In this document: piece by piece, positions 1 through 6,784 of the stretch
Position numbering within the stretch: the first letter of the stretch is position 1
Layout of the letters: every line of letters starts with the position of its first letter
NCBI GenBank assembly: GCA_026706445.1
Contig: JAPOYT010000176.1
Location: 1-34,072 of the forward strand
Length of the DNA: 34,072 bases
Direction: 5' to 3'
Origin: Chloroflexota bacterium
GTDB lineage: Bacteria > Chloroflexota > Anaerolineae > Aggregatilineales > Phototrophicaceae
Notes under the pieces: model-generated
Told to the model about the DNA's origin: nothing
The model's database searches: none
What the model saw: the letters and a program-made list of their open reading frames with translations, nothing else
Program-made: the position numbers and the translations under genes

Positions 1-55
1 CCCTCTTTATGCGCCGCGTAGACACTGGCGGTCGGGGAGGGGTTTGGGGTGGGGG
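1..55. repeat. C-rich/G-rich palindromic element, right half (type A)
   Basis: The end of an interspersed element whose left part lies outside the window. It shares the core TTTATGCGCCGCGTAGACAC and a G-run tail (34-55) with the copy inside the gene at 2002-4863. The tail has four G-tracts separated by 1, 3 and 1 bases, the standard pattern for a G-quadruplex on the plus strand. It ends 10 bases before the stop codon of iolC, so it is the 3' flank of that minus-strand gene. Confidence 0.7.
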
Positions 56-65
56 ATTCTTAAAT

Positions 66-1082
66 TCAATCCAGCCCGCCATAAGGCGCGGCGAAAGCCT
101 CCACCTCGGGCATCGTCGGCATGAAATTGGCGCAGCCATGCTCGGTGACGACGATGGCGCCGCAAGCATTGCCCAGCCGCGCCGACCGGTACCAGCCCCA
201 ATCATTCACCAAGCCATAAACGAAGCCGCCGCCAAAGGCATCGCCCGCGCCCAGGATATTCGTCACCTCCACCGGGAAGCCAGGCGCGTCGATGATCTCG
301 CCATTCTTCAAATGAATGCGCGCGCCTTCCGGCCCGATCTTCTCCACCACCGCCTCCGGTCCCAGCGCAAGCATCACTTCAATCGCCGAGCGCGTATCGC
401 CTTCGACTTTGGTATCGGATACTTGCGAATGCGTGACTGTAATCTGCGAGACATCACGCAGCATCGCCGCGTTGATCTCGTCTTGGGTGCCGACTGCCAC
501 ATCGACCAGCCGCAAAACACTCCGCGCGACGACACCGAAGGCGCGCGCGTCATGCCACTGATCGGGGCGAAAATCGACATCAAAGATCACCGTTGCGCCG
601 GCTGCCCGCGCCAGCTCAGCCGCGAACATGGTGGCGCTGCGGCTCGGCTCCAGGCTGAGGTTGGTGCCGGCGAATTGAAACACCTTGCAATCATCCACCG
701 GCGCCGCCAGCGCATCATCGATATTCAGGTTGATATCGGCGCAATTGTCGCGGTAGAAAACCAGCGGGAACTTGTCCGGCGGCTCAATGCCCAGCACGGC
801 GGCCGCGGTGCGATGCGCCGGCTTGCGCGGGATGAAGCGCGTTTCCACACCTTCATTCGACAAAAAGCTCATGATGAAATCGCCGACCGGATCAGCGCCG
901 ACCGCCGTCAGCAGCGCCGTCTTCAGCCCCAGCCGCCGCCCGCCGACGCTGATATTGGTGGGCGAGCCGCCAACGTAGGCGGCGAAGCTCTCGATCGCTT
1001 CAAAGGGCGCGCCGATGTCATTTGAGTAGAGGTCGATGGAACTGCGCCCCATGTGCAAGGAATCGTAGGTTTTTGGCGTCAT
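66..1082 (-). CDS. iolC: 5-dehydro-2-deoxygluconokinase (PfkB family)
   Basis: A PfkB/ribokinase-family sugar kinase of 338 residues. It probably phosphorylates 5-dehydro-2-deoxy-D-gluconate in myo-inositol catabolism, in the cytoplasm. The N-terminal block with GRSSIDLYSNDIGAP, the following GGSPTN (residues 38-43) and the spacing to LKTALLTAVG are the IolC pattern rather than fructokinase or ribokinase. The family signature GAGDAF lies at 278-283, with Asp281 as catalytic base. I start at the ATG at 1082 because a GGGGG tract lies 5 bases upstream; the reading frame also runs back to a GTG at 1121 without a convincing ribosome site. iolG lies on the same strand at 4860-5885, but two unrelated genes separate them. 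Function rests on motif similarity to characterised IolC; another sugar kinase specificity cannot be excluded. Confidence 0.85.
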   Translation of the reverse strand: MTPKTYDSLHMGRSSIDLYSNDIGAPFEAIESFAAYVGGSPTNISVGGRRLGLKTALLTAVGADPVGDFIMSFLSNEGVETRFIPRKPAHRTAAAVLGIEPPDKFPLVFYRDNCADINLNIDDALAAPVDDCKVFQFAGTNLSLEPSRSATMFAAELARAAGATVIFDVDFRPDQWHDARAFGVVARSVLRLVDVAVGTQDEINAAMLRDVSQITVTHSQVSDTKVEGDTRSAIEVMLALGPEAVVEKIGPEGARIHLKNGEIIDAPGFPVEVTNILGAGDAFGGGFVYGLVNDWGWYRSARLGNACGAIVVTEHGCANFMPTMPEVEAFAAPYGGLD

Positions 1083-1113
1083 TTTAGCCCCCAGATCACA
1101 ATCACAACGTAAA

Positions 1114-1143
1114 TTCACCACAGAGGCGCAGAGCGCGCAGAGA
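1114..1143. repeat. Dispersed repeat, CACCACAGAGGCGCAGAG type, copy 1
   Basis: A 30-base segment beginning TTCACCACAGAGGCGCAGAG matches 27006-27035 at 25 of 30 positions, in the same orientation. Both copies lie just upstream of a minus-strand gene (iolC here, the enolase-superfamily gene there). Sequences of this general look are common as dispersed short repeats in bacteria; no function is visible. Confidence 0.5.
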
Positions 1144-1151
1144 AAAGCGGT

Positions 1152-1190
1152 TTAGCTTTCATAAGGCTTGCCTGTGATAGACGGCTCGCG
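1152..1190 (-). pseudogene. Relic of the 3' end of a methyltransferase gene
   Basis: Read on the minus strand, this segment encodes LREPSITGKPYES followed by a stop. That matches the last residues of the gene at 2002-4863 (SREPSITGKPYEV, stop). At DNA level 1160-1190 matches 2010-2040 at 28 of 31 bases in the same orientation, and the stop codon sits at the same distance in both. Nothing recognisable of the gene survives further upstream. It is either a remnant of a tandem paralogue or a target-site-like copy made when the segment carrying the coiled-coil gene was inserted. Confidence 0.6.
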
Positions 1191-1274
1191 CAAGGCGCGC
1201 CCCTGCGGCCGCCTGCAATCAATATGTCAGCGCCGCGTTCTTTCACAATCTATTCCCTGAATCCATTCGGTTTT

Positions 1275-1304
1275 TTGACAAGCCCACGCAGAGTCTAATA
1301 TACT
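1275..1304 (+). promoter_or_regulatory. Promoter of the coiled-coil gene
   Basis: TTGACA (1275-1280), an 18-base spacer, then TATACT (1299-1304). The -35 box is perfect and the -10 box matches five of six. The start codon of the coiled-coil gene follows 26 bases downstream. This is sequence resemblance to the housekeeping sigma consensus; no experiment backs it. Confidence 0.55.
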
Positions 1305-1330
1305 CAAGGGGCAAGAGGCAAGTTCAGCTA

Positions 1331-2005
1331 ATGAAGGTCATGCTCGTGGATCAAGCGCAAATCCCTACTTACCTGGCGCTGGCGATGAATGCGGTGGTCA
1401 TGCTTTTGATGATTGCTTCGTTCTTCCGGCGCTATGCTACAAAGGATGACATCAAAGACCTGAGTGACAAACTGGACAGCGTCGAAAACAGGCTGGGCAA
1501 TCTTGAAGCCGGGCAGGCCGCGCTTAAATCCGGGCAGACCGCGCTTGAAGCCAGACAGGCCGCGCTTGAAGACGGGCAAGCCGCGCTTGAAGCCAGACAG
1601 GCCGCGCTTGAAGGCGGGCAGACCGCGCTTGAAGCCAGACAGGCCGCGCTTGAAGGCGGGCAAGCCGCGCTTGAAGCCAGACAGGCCGCGCTTGAAACCA
1701 GACAGGCCGCGCTTGAAGGCGGGCAGGCCGCGCTTGAAGCCAGACAGGCCGCGCTTGAAGGCGGGCAGGCCGCGCTTGAAACCGGGCAGACCGCGCTTGA
1801 AGGCGGGCAGGCCGCCCTCGAAGCCAGACAGGCCGCGCTCGAAACACGATTCGGAAGCCAGGAAAACCGGCTCGGCTCGATTGAAAACAAGGTCGACGCC
1901 TCGCTTGATCTGCATCACACCGTCCGCGGCGACTTAAAAGTTATGCAAGCCACGGTCAACCGCCTCGAAAGCTATTTCGAAACACCCAAACTCAAATCCT
2001 CCTAA
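1331..2005 (+). CDS. Membrane-anchored heptad-repeat coiled-coil protein
   Basis: A 224-residue protein of unknown function. Residues 12-32 form one hydrophobic segment, probably a membrane anchor, followed by a basic FFRR stop. Residues 34-57 are a polar helix-like stretch. Residues 58-169 are sixteen exact 7-residue repeats of the form LEARQAA/LEGGQAA, and a degenerate C-terminal helix ends in ESYFETPKLKSS. Leu recurs every seventh residue with Ala pairs, as in a long alpha-helical coiled coil. The repeats are encoded by a 21-bp minisatellite (1502-1837), so the length may vary between strains. It has its own promoter and lies between 31-bp direct repeats. Its stop overlaps by 4 bases the stop of the convergent gene at 2002-4863. 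AAGAGG lies 12 bases before the chosen ATG; the ATG at 1340 is an alternative. No defence or structural role can be assigned from sequence alone. Confidence 0.7.
   Translation: MKVMLVDQAQIPTYLALAMNAVVMLLMIASFFRRYATKDDIKDLSDKLDSVENRLGNLEAGQAALKSGQTALEARQAALEDGQAALEARQAALEGGQTALEARQAALEGGQAALEARQAALETRQAALEGGQAALEARQAALEGGQAALETGQTALEGGQAALEARQAALETRFGSQENRLGSIENKVDASLDLHHTVRGDLKVMQATVNRLESYFETPKLKSS
1502..1837. repeat. 21-bp tandem repeat (minisatellite), 16 copies
   Basis: Sixteen in-frame copies of a 21-bp unit resembling CTTGAAGCCAGACAGGCCGC plus one base, coding LEARQAA. GGGCAG and CCAGACAG variants alternate over much of the array, giving a partial 42-bp higher-order period. The unit length is a multiple of three, so copy-number change lengthens or shortens the coiled coil without a frameshift. 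Long open frames on both strands here are by-products of the repeat. Confidence 0.9.
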
Positions 2006-4863
2006 ACCTCATAAGGTTTTCCTGTGATGGACGGCTCGCGGCTGAGTTCGCGGCGGATGTTGGCGACGACTTCAGGCATGATGTCCAGGGCGTCGGTGAC
2101 CACGCGATCGAGCGCCCCCCGCGTTTCGTCTTGCATGATTTGCGGCAAGGGCAGCAGGGTGAAATTGCAGAGCGTGTCGAAAGCTGTCGCCAGGGCGGTG
2201 ACTTGGCTGGCCTCCAGCGCATAGAAGTCAGGGACGATGACGCGGCGCAGATCGTACATGGACATTTGAGGATAAGTCGGCTTCTTGTTCGTGCGGTCTC
2301 CCAGAATTGCCAAAATGCCAATAGTGGAATTGAAATAGGCGCACAACGCTTTTTCTAGCATAACTTCGGCATATTTATTTGCACGAGGTTTGCAAGGTAT
2401 CCATAGCGAACCCAGCGCCTTTTGGTTCAAGCGAACGCTCATACACCGAATCGTTGGAAGAAAGATGCGAAATGGAAGCATCATGTGCCCACGCTTTGCC
2501 CATAAATCCGCTGCCTGCTCCACTTTGCCCGGTTTCGGTTTGATATAAGTATCCCATCTCGCCCGCATCTTCTGTGTAACATCTGTCTTGTGGTACCAGA
2601 GCGCGACCATAGCCTCTTTGTCCGGCACTTCCGAACGGTCGAATATGCCCCGCACGCCTTGCCCGGCTGGACCTAACTGAGCGATATGACCAAGTTCTCG
2701 AAAGGCGAAAAACTCGTCTTCCCGCAATTCCACAAATTTCTCGCAGAGATATGGCGACAGAAACTGCACCCCGCCCCAGTCGCCTTGGGCAATGCGGTCG
2801 TGGGGCCAACGCTGCGCTGTGCCTTTGATGTTTGCCGTTCTGTCTTCGGCGATATCCCGCGCCACGCCCAGCGCGTCAGCCGGCGTGGCCGGATTTTCGT
2901 AGAGGTTGACGATGGTTGTGGGCGCCCCCACCCCCAAACCCCCGCGCCGCTCCAGTTGAGGCGGAACATCCCATTTCTCGCGGGCTGTCTCCCTCTCCCT
3001 CATTTGCGCCGCGTAGACACTGACGGTCGGGGAGGGGGCCGGGGGGTGGGGGTCCTTCCGCCGACAAATCAGCAGCATCTCTCCGATGGACGTATTCTCC
3101 GAAAAGTATATCCGCGTCGGATCGTGCGATGTGACGATGGTGTCAATGTGAAATTCCTTCGCCAGATAGATTCGCATTTCTCTAGTCGCATAATTGGTCG
3201 CGCCAACTAGCGGCAAGACAACCGCGATAGTTCCACTTTTGGATTTCACGATTTTGTCAGCCAGAGCCAAGAATCCGCCGCCGTTGTGAGAGCGATGAAT
3301 GCCGCCTTCCAGTTTGTCAAACAACTCCTTCTCCCGCGCTTTGAGTTTCTGCTCCTGCGCGCGGCTGAACTGGTCGTGGCGCAGGCTGTCCCGCGTAAAG
3401 GGCGGGTTCATAATCACCAGGTCGGCCCGCTCGGCTTCGGCGCTTTCCTCCCGCGTTTCAATCTGCTCGACGCCGGTGGGCCAAGGCAGCAGGCGCGGCT
3501 GCCCGTCCACCCCCGTATCCAGGAATTCCAGCGAACCTAATTTCGCCTCGTTGTTCTCGTCAATACCCAGCAAGGCGCGGTATATCTTCATATTCTCGAA
3601 GGTGGTCGTGGGCGAGAGCAAGCCCAGCGTGGTCGCCGCCAGGTGCGTCGCCGTCAGGTTGACATCGTAGCCGGTCAAGACATTTTCGATGAGCAGGCGA
3701 GACACTTCGTCTTGATTGCCGGCCGCGCTGGTCAAATCGCGGATGCGCTCGGCGGCCGCCATCAGCAGTGTGCCGGTGCCGCAGGCCGGGTCGGTGACGC
3801 GCAGCCGGGCGATGGCTTCGCTGTCCGACCAATCGAGCATGTCTTCTCGCAGCGCCAAGTTCGCCAGCAGGGTGGCGGCAGCGGTGGTGGTGTAGAAGGA
3901 GCCGTCGTAGCGGGCGGTATCGAGCACTTTGTGGAAGATGCGCCCCAGCAAATCATGACGCAAGCCGACGATGTTGCGCGCTGCTTGCAGGGATGCCCGC
4001 GCGACAATTTGCACGGCGGCGGTGAATTCATTCGAGCCGGCTAAAACTTGCAGCGCGCTGCGAGCGGTGTCGAAGATCGGCTTGTAATCGACGAGGAGCC
4101 ATAGCTTCCAAGCCTGCGAGAACGCGCCAATCGGATCGGCGCTATTGGCGCACTGGCTGGCGCTGGCGGGGGACCACTCGCCCGCGTAAGCGCGCGGCTT
4201 GATCGTATGTCGATGCTTGTCCAGTTGGCTGTGAAACATGACGGCGGTGGCGACGACGAGCATGGCGCGTTTGGCTGCTTGATTGAAGCGGCTGGTCAAG
4301 GCATGGCTCGTCTCTGACTTTGTGGGTTTGCCGGCCGGCAGATCCAGGCAGGCGGCGAGGTCCTGCTTTTGACTTTCATTGAGCCGCGCAACAGCGCGAT
4401 CCAGGCTGAATGAGAGGCGGTTGGCAATCTCGTCCGGGTCGCCGAGCTGGTCGGGGATTTTGCGGATCACGCTGACCAGTTGCGGGATATGATCCCGCTT
4501 CCAACTGGTTTTCTTCGCCGGCGGGCGTTCCTTGTGGCTGCGCAGCGTATGCAGCAGTTCGCTGCCCGCAAGCTCAGCCGGGGAGCGCAAGCCCTCCGGG
4601 TAACACAGCGCGATGGCGCAATCCGCCAGGTCATCATGCAGGCGGCTGTCGGCGTCTTTTATTGCCGAGGCTTTCTTTGACTTGGAAAAGCCCTGTTCCG
4701 CTTCCAGCGCAATTTTCAGCCCGTCGAGCGAGATTTCCACATCCAGGCGTTTGCCGCCGCCTTGACCGATCTCGGCGCGCGCATTCAAGCCGCGCTCTCG
4801 CAGGGCAGCCGCCAGCCAGGTATTCAATGTGCTTTCATAAGCGCTCATTGGACGACTCGTCAC
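2002..4863 (-). CDS. Type IIG-like restriction-modification enzyme / N6-adenine DNA methyltransferase
   Basis: A 953-residue protein that probably methylates adenine in DNA and may also cut it. Motif I DPACGTGT is at 358-365 and catalytic motif IV NPPF at 486-489, in the order expected for gamma-class N6-adenine methyltransferases. The N-terminus contains LDVEIS...IALEAE (residues 40-56), which resembles a PD-(D/E)xK nuclease core and would fit a single-chain type IIG enzyme; this is weaker evidence. The C-terminal half resembles a target-recognition region (NKKPTYPQMSMYDLRR near 859-874). Residues about 603-649 are Pro/Arg-rich and are encoded by a C-rich repeat element inserted in frame. 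The GTG start overlaps the iolG stop by 3 bases; the ATG at residue 6 (4848) is an alternative start. The 3' end is duplicated at 1152-1190. Confidence 0.75.
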   Translation of the reverse strand: MTSRPMSAYESTLNTWLAAALRERGLNARAEIGQGGGKRLDVEISLDGLKIALEAEQGFSKSKKASAIKDADSRLHDDLADCAIALCYPEGLRSPAELAGSELLHTLRSHKERPPAKKTSWKRDHIPQLVSVIRKIPDQLGDPDEIANRLSFSLDRAVARLNESQKQDLAACLDLPAGKPTKSETSHALTSRFNQAAKRAMLVVATAVMFHSQLDKHRHTIKPRAYAGEWSPASASQCANSADPIGAFSQAWKLWLLVDYKPIFDTARSALQVLAGSNEFTAAVQIVARASLQAARNIVGLRHDLLGRIFHKVLDTARYDGSFYTTTAAATLLANLALREDMLDWSDSEAIARLRVTDPACGTGTLLMAAAERIRDLTSAAGNQDEVSRLLIENVLTGYDVNLTATHLAATTLGLLSPTTTFENMKIYRALLGIDENNEAKLGSLEFLDTGVDGQPRLLPWPTGVEQIETREESAEAERADLVIMNPPFTRDSLRHDQFSRAQEQKLKAREKELFDKLEGGIHRSHNGGGFLALADKIVKSKSGTIAVVLPLVGATNYATREMRIYLAKEFHIDTIVTSHDPTRIYFSENTSIGEMLLICRRKDPHPPAPSPTVSVYAAQMRERETAREKWDVPPQLERRGGLGVGAPTTIVNLYENPATPADALGVARDIAEDRTANIKGTAQRWPHDRIAQGDWGGVQFLSPYLCEKFVELREDEFFAFRELGHIAQLGPAGQGVRGIFDRSEVPDKEAMVALWYHKTDVTQKMRARWDTYIKPKPGKVEQAADLWAKRGHMMLPFRIFLPTIRCMSVRLNQKALGSLWIPCKPRANKYAEVMLEKALCAYFNSTIGILAILGDRTNKKPTYPQMSMYDLRRVIVPDFYALEASQVTALATAFDTLCNFTLLPLPQIMQDETRGALDRVVTDALDIMPEVVANIRRELSREPSITGKPYEV
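2010..2040. repeat. 31-bp direct repeat, copy 2 (at 3' end of methyltransferase gene)
   Basis: CATAAGG...GACGGCTCGCG, matching 1160-1190 at 28 of 31 bases, with start positions exactly 850 bases apart. Together the two copies bracket the coiled-coil gene and its promoter. See the relic entry at 1152-1190. Confidence 0.7.
2925..3052. repeat. C-rich/G-rich element inserted in a coding region
   Basis: About 128 bp bounded by inverted C-run and G-run ends: CCCCCACCCCCAAACCCCC (2925-2943) pairs with the G-run at 3034-3052 at 16 of 19 positions. The inner part shares TTTGCGCCGCGTAGACAC with the element at 1-55. It lies in frame within the methyltransferase gene. The inserted peptide interrupts what otherwise reads as a continuous motif block, GEMLLICRRK then TTIVNLYENP. 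There is no transposase; it resembles a small non-autonomous repeat. Confidence 0.65.
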
Positions 4864-5885
4864 CCACGATCTTGCCCCGCCCCTAACTCATCCAATCTCA
4901 CGGGTCGATTCTCCCGCAGCGAGCGCATGCCCGCCATCGCCATCACCACCGGGACGCGCCCGTCATTGCCGACCACCGGCACGGTCTTCCCGTTGGCGAT
5001 CGCATCGACAAAGGCGATCATCTCAGTCACATAACTTTCGAAGTAGCGCTCGACGAAAAAGTGCAGCGGCAGGTCGCGCCTTACGCTCGCCGCATCGCTG
5101 ATCGTCACCGCGTTGGGATGCCAGTTGCCGGTTGTCGCCGCGCCCTTGCTGCCGAAGACTTCGACTCGCTGATCATAACCATAAACCGCTTGCCGGCTGT
5201 TTTCGATGCTGCCGAAGGCGCCGTTCTCGAAACGCAGCATCACCTTCGCCGTGTCGATATCGCCCGCCTCGCCAATCGCCGGATCCACCTTCACATCGCC
5301 CAGGGCGTAGATCTCTTCCGCCTCGCCCAGCAGAAAGCGCGACAAATCGAAATCGTGGATCATCATGTCCATCATCAATCCGCCCGACGCCTTGATATAA
5401 TCAATCGGCGGCGGCGACGGATCGCGACTGATGATTGTCATCGTATGCGGGTCGCCGATTTCGCCGCGCGTAATCGCCCCCTTGACACGCGCGTGATTGG
5501 CGTCAAAACGCCGATTGAAGCCGATCTGCAACTGCACGCCGGCCTCGTCAACAGCCGTCAGCGCCTCGTCAATCTCGGTCAGATCGAAGGCGATCGGCTT
5601 TTCGCAGAAGATTTGCACCCCCGCGCGCGCCGCTTCGATGATGAAGCGACAATGCGTATCGGTCGACGAGCAGATGACGATTGCGTCCATGGCGCCGCTG
5701 CCAATCAGTTCAGACGGGTCGGTGGTAAAATCGGGGATGCCATTGTCCGCCGCCGCCGACTTGGCCGCCTCTTCAAAGATGTCGGCCACCGCCAGCACTT
5801 TCGCGCCCGGGATCCGCGTCGTCAAGGTATTGGCGTGCAAACGTCCGACGCGCCCCGCGCCGATGATGCCCAAATTGATCGTCAT
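4860..5885 (-). CDS. iolG: myo-inositol 2-dehydrogenase (Gfo/Idh/MocA family)
   Basis: A 341-residue NAD-dependent oxidoreductase that probably oxidises myo-inositol to scyllo-inosose, the first step of inositol catabolism. The Rossmann motif GAGRVG is at residues 9-14, EKP at 95-97, and the segment GGLMMDMMIHDFDLSRFLLG at 168-187. Lys96, Asp173 and His177 line up with the Lys/Asp/His catalytic set of characterised IolG. Length is normal for the family. The presence of iolC on the same strand 3.8 kb away supports an inositol role, although scyllo-inositol or another polyol is possible. Its stop overlaps the GTG start of the methyltransferase gene, so the two may be co-transcribed by chance of position rather than shared function. 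Confidence 0.87.
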   Translation of the reverse strand: MTINLGIIGAGRVGRLHANTLTTRIPGAKVLAVADIFEEAAKSAAADNGIPDFTTDPSELIGSGAMDAIVICSSTDTHCRFIIEAARAGVQIFCEKPIAFDLTEIDEALTAVDEAGVQLQIGFNRRFDANHARVKGAITRGEIGDPHTMTIISRDPSPPPIDYIKASGGLMMDMMIHDFDLSRFLLGEAEEIYALGDVKVDPAIGEAGDIDTAKVMLRFENGAFGSIENSRQAVYGYDQRVEVFGSKGAATTGNWHPNAVTISDAASVRRDLPLHFFVERYFESYVTEMIAFVDAIANGKTVPVVGNDGRVPVVMAMAGMRSLRENRPVRLDELGAGQDRG

Positions 5886-5945
5886 GGTCGCCCCTGGATA
5901 CGCTCGTAAACATTGGCGCCTAGTTTATCGAATCTCGCCTCATTA

Positions 5946-5975
5946 TTGAATAGCGCGACATAGTTGCGCTACAAT
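5946..5975 (+). promoter_or_regulatory. Promoter and palindromic operator of the toxin-antitoxin module
   Basis: TTGAAT (5946-5951), 18 bases, TACAAT (5970-5975) form a plausible promoter 27 bases before the first antitoxin ATG. A perfect inverted repeat TAGCGC-N9-GCGCTA (5951-5971) fills the spacer between the two boxes, where a bound repressor would block polymerase. Toxin-antitoxin operons are usually autorepressed this way; which protein binds here is unknown. Confidence 0.5.
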
Positions 5976-6002
5976 CGCAAGTGTAGATGCAGGAGGCTAA
6001 CG

Positions 6003-6230
6003 ATGTACCTCGGCAAAGAGAATTCGGCGATGGACGGACCCAAGCTGAAGCCGGCTCCGCCGGAAGATATCGTAGCCGATGACGACGATCGCGAGCCGAC
6101 AAAAGAAGAAATCATGGATGATATTCGCCAGGGACTCCGCGATGTGCTGGCGGGCGAACAAGGGATGCCAGCGCTGGAAGGCTTAGAAGCGCTGCGTCGA
6201 AGAATTTACCACGATACCGAAATCAGGTGA
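6003..6230 (+). CDS. Antitoxin-like protein, copy 1
   Basis: A 75-residue acidic protein. Residues 10-60 (MDGPKLKPAPPEDIV... to LRDVLAGE) are almost identical to the next gene. The C-terminal part (EEIMDDIRQGLRDVLAG, then LEALRRRIY) is helical and resembles small antitoxins encoded just before RelE/ParE-type toxins. I use the ATG at 6003 because AGGAGG sits 6 bases upstream (5991-5996). No separate DNA-binding domain is obvious. It is the first gene of a three-gene unit with copy 2 and the toxin, and probably arose by tandem duplication. It could still neutralise the toxin or could be diverging toward another partner. Confidence 0.6.
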   Translation: MYLGKENSAMDGPKLKPAPPEDIVADDDDREPTKEEIMDDIRQGLRDVLAGEQGMPALEGLEALRRRIYHDTEIR

Positions 6231-6391
6231 GCATCTAATGGACTGGAGAATGAAAATGGACGGACCCAAGCTGAAGCCGGCTCCGCCGGAAGATATCGTA
6301 GATGTTGACGACGATCGCGAGCCGACAAAAGAAGAAATCATGGACGATATTCGCCAGGGACTGCGCGATGTATTGGCTGGGTATGAAGGTC
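6030..6391. repeat. Tandem gene duplication (226-bp period)
   Basis: The roughly 130 bases from 6030 and from 6256 are nearly identical, both starting ATGGACGGACCCAAGCTGAA, with scattered differences that are partly silent. The offset is 226 bases. The two units code for the N-terminal and central parts of the paired antitoxin-like proteins; the C-termini and the linker DNA between them have diverged more. Confidence 0.85.
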
Positions 6392-6456
6392 AGGATGCGA
6401 TGGAGTCCCTAGAAGAGTTACGTCGGGAAATATACGGTGAGACCGACTCTCGTTAG
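6256..6456 (+). CDS. Antitoxin-like protein, copy 2
   Basis: A 66-residue acidic protein nearly identical to copy 1 over its first 45 residues, ending in LEELRREIYGETDSR. I start at the ATG at 6256 because GGAG lies 7 bases upstream and the protein then begins MDGPKLKP like the shared block of copy 1. An ATG at 6238 in the same frame is an alternative. Its 3' end overlaps the toxin gene by 20 bases, the usual antitoxin-before-toxin arrangement with translational coupling, so this copy is the more likely cognate antitoxin. Confidence 0.65.
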   Translation: MDGPKLKPAPPEDIVDVDDDREPTKEEIMDDIRQGLRDVLAGYEGQDAMESLEELRREIYGETDSR

Positions 6457-6784
6457 GGATTTGCCGCGATTTAAGAAGCGGCTTGGTCGGATTGAACGCA
6501 AATATCCGAAGACAATAGATGCGGTAGAGAGCCTAATCGCGAGCCTGGCGCAAGGAAAACGTCCCGGACAGCGTATCCCGCGTGTCGGCTACCCTGTTCA
6601 CAAAGTGCGCCTGCCCAATCGCGCGGCCCGGCGCGGCAAGAGCGGCGGTTTCCGCGTGATCTATTACGCGCAGCTTGAAGATGTCGTTACCTTGCTGACC
6701 ATCTACAGCAAATTCGAAGAAAGCGACATCAGCGCAAGGGAAATTCAGGACCTGGCGCGGGAAGCCGACGAAGCGGCGCGCTAA
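6437..6784 (+). CDS. RelE/HigB-like toxin (putative mRNA interferase)
   Basis: A basic protein of 115 residues. The core VHKVRLPN...KSGGFRVIYYAQLEDVVTLLTIYSKFEESDIS is the pattern of RelE-superfamily toxins, which cleave mRNA on the ribosome and are held inactive by the antitoxin. It begins with a GTG at 6437 inside the end of antitoxin copy 2, and its stop overlaps by 3 bases the stop of the convergent methyltransferase gene. Toxicity and RNA target cannot be read from sequence. It is placed between two restriction-modification-type loci, which is common for such modules. Confidence 0.75.
   Translation: MRPTLVRDLPRFKKRLGRIERKYPKTIDAVESLIASLAQGKRPGQRIPRVGYPVHKVRLPNRAARRGKSGGFRVIYYAQLEDVVTLLTIYSKFEESDISAREIQDLAREADEAAR

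Noticed and set aside
9-1025. A 338-codon plus-strand open frame over iolC
   Set aside because: Reverse-strand shadow of a kinase with intact motifs.
1502-1837. Possible CRISPR array
   Set aside because: Units are contiguous 21-mers with no unique spacers, and they are in frame within a coding region.
1328-1918. Several repeat-containing open frames on both strands across the minisatellite
   Set aside because: A 21-bp repeat without stops opens every frame. Only the 1331-2005 frame has a promoter, a membrane segment and a sensible non-repeat N- and C-terminus.
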